Assembly: GCA_016290695.1 (NCBI GenBank)
Contig: JAEEUX010000049.1
Span: forward strand, 1-12,539
Direction of reading: 5' to 3'
Source of the DNA: Oscillospiraceae bacterium
Lineage (GTDB): Bacteria > Bacillota > Clostridia > Oscillospirales > Oscillospiraceae
DNA: 12,539 nucleotides
The notes under the pieces were generated by a model. That model made no database searches, had not been told where the DNA came from, and was given only the letters and a program-made list of their open reading frames with translations. How positions within the stretch are numbered: the first letter of the stretch is position 1; every line of letters begins with the position of its first letter. Positions 12,237 to 12,539 of this stretch are shown in pieces. The translations under genes were made by a program, and so were the position numbers.

Positions 12237-12539
12237 ATGAAAAACAAGAATGAGAATTTAAATGACGGCGTTCTCGACATCGAGCTTGCCGCCGAACAGG
12301 AAGAAATAAAAAGCAGAAAATTCAAATACGGCACTCTCGCCACCATATTCACCATAGTTTTCATAATCGCCGTCGTCCTTGTTAACGTCCTCGTCGGCTA
12401 CCTTACGGACAGATACGTCCTTGAGATAGACCTCACGAGCGAGCGTCTTTTCGAGATATCCGAGGATACGATGGAGGTTCTTGACGACCTCAGCGAGCCC
12501 ATCACCATCACCGTTCTCGCCGAGGAAACGACCTACCGC
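12237..12539 (+). CDS. GldG-like ABC transporter auxiliary protein, partial (cut by window end)
   Basis: The first 101 residues are present with no stop before the window edge. GGAGG at 12222-12226, ten bases before the ATG, supports the start, 16 bases after the permease stop. Residues 1-31 are charged and cytoplasmic, 33-54 form one membrane helix, and the outer part begins DRYVLEIDLTSERLFEISEDTMEVLDDLSEPITITVL. The block DLTSERLFEIS...T.EVLDDL is the family mark of GldG/ABC-type auxiliary proteins (ABC_transp_aux), which have a large extracytoplasmic domain and usually a second helix near the C-terminus, here missing because of the window end. It completes the ATPase-permease-GldG operon order common in Firmicutes. 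Confidence 0.85.
   Translation, partial: MKNKNENLNDGVLDIELAAEQEEIKSRKFKYGTLATIFTIVFIIAVVLVNVLVGYLTDRYVLEIDLTSERLFEISEDTMEVLDDLSEPITITVLAEETTYR

Overview
The window looks like a chromosome segment of an anaerobic, gut-type Firmicute of class Clostridia, probably the Oscillospiraceae/Ruminococcaceae side. Reasons: strong Shine-Dalgarno sites of the GGAGG type, AT-rich sigmaA promoters in a moderately GC-rich genome, frequent GTG/TTG starts, and the gene set (Tn916/Tn4451-type conjugative-element genes, a clostridial bactofilin, a Gld-like ABC exporter operon). This assignment is inference; no rRNA or marker gene is present.

Positions 1 to about 3120 are the right-hand end of an integrative conjugative or mobilizable element whose remainder lies left of the window. 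In order it carries a sigma-70-like regulator, a small helix-turn-helix protein (a pair resembling Tn916 orf7/orf8), about 500 bases without a credible protein but with strong RNA-like base pairing, two near-identical palindromic terminators, a 56-residue TnpW protein starting at GTG (1200-1370), a sigmaA promoter with extended -10, and a 544-residue large serine recombinase of the TndX/TnpX type. A 14-bp inverted repeat overlaps the recombinase stop codon. The element/chromosome junction must lie shortly after it, before the terminator of the neighbouring chromosomal gene at 3172-3198.

Positions 3221-6244 (minus strand) hold an envelope-related cluster: an unrecognised 202-residue protein with its own promoter, then a second promoter with a long leader driving a membrane-anchored NodB-fold protein and, 17 bases later, a bactofilin with a long acidic proline-rich N-terminus. 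The NodB-fold protein has lost the metal-binding Asp and both His of the deacetylase site and is probably a non-catalytic relative.

Positions 6611-9401 (plus strand) hold three independently transcribed genes: a malate/L-lactate dehydrogenase of the Ldh2 family, a zinc-ribbon membrane protein (DUF4870-like) ending in a strong terminator, and cysteine synthase (cysK) ending in an unusually long hairpin terminator.

Positions 9427-12539 contain a divergent pair. Minus strand: a single-pass membrane protein of unknown function. Plus strand: an ABC operon of ATPase, ABC-2 permease and a GldG-like auxiliary protein cut off by the window end. The ABC operon is preceded by a leader of about 230 bases packed with hairpins and repeated motifs, a candidate cis-regulatory RNA. 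The most notable non-protein signals are that leader and the structured RNA candidate inside the mobile element.
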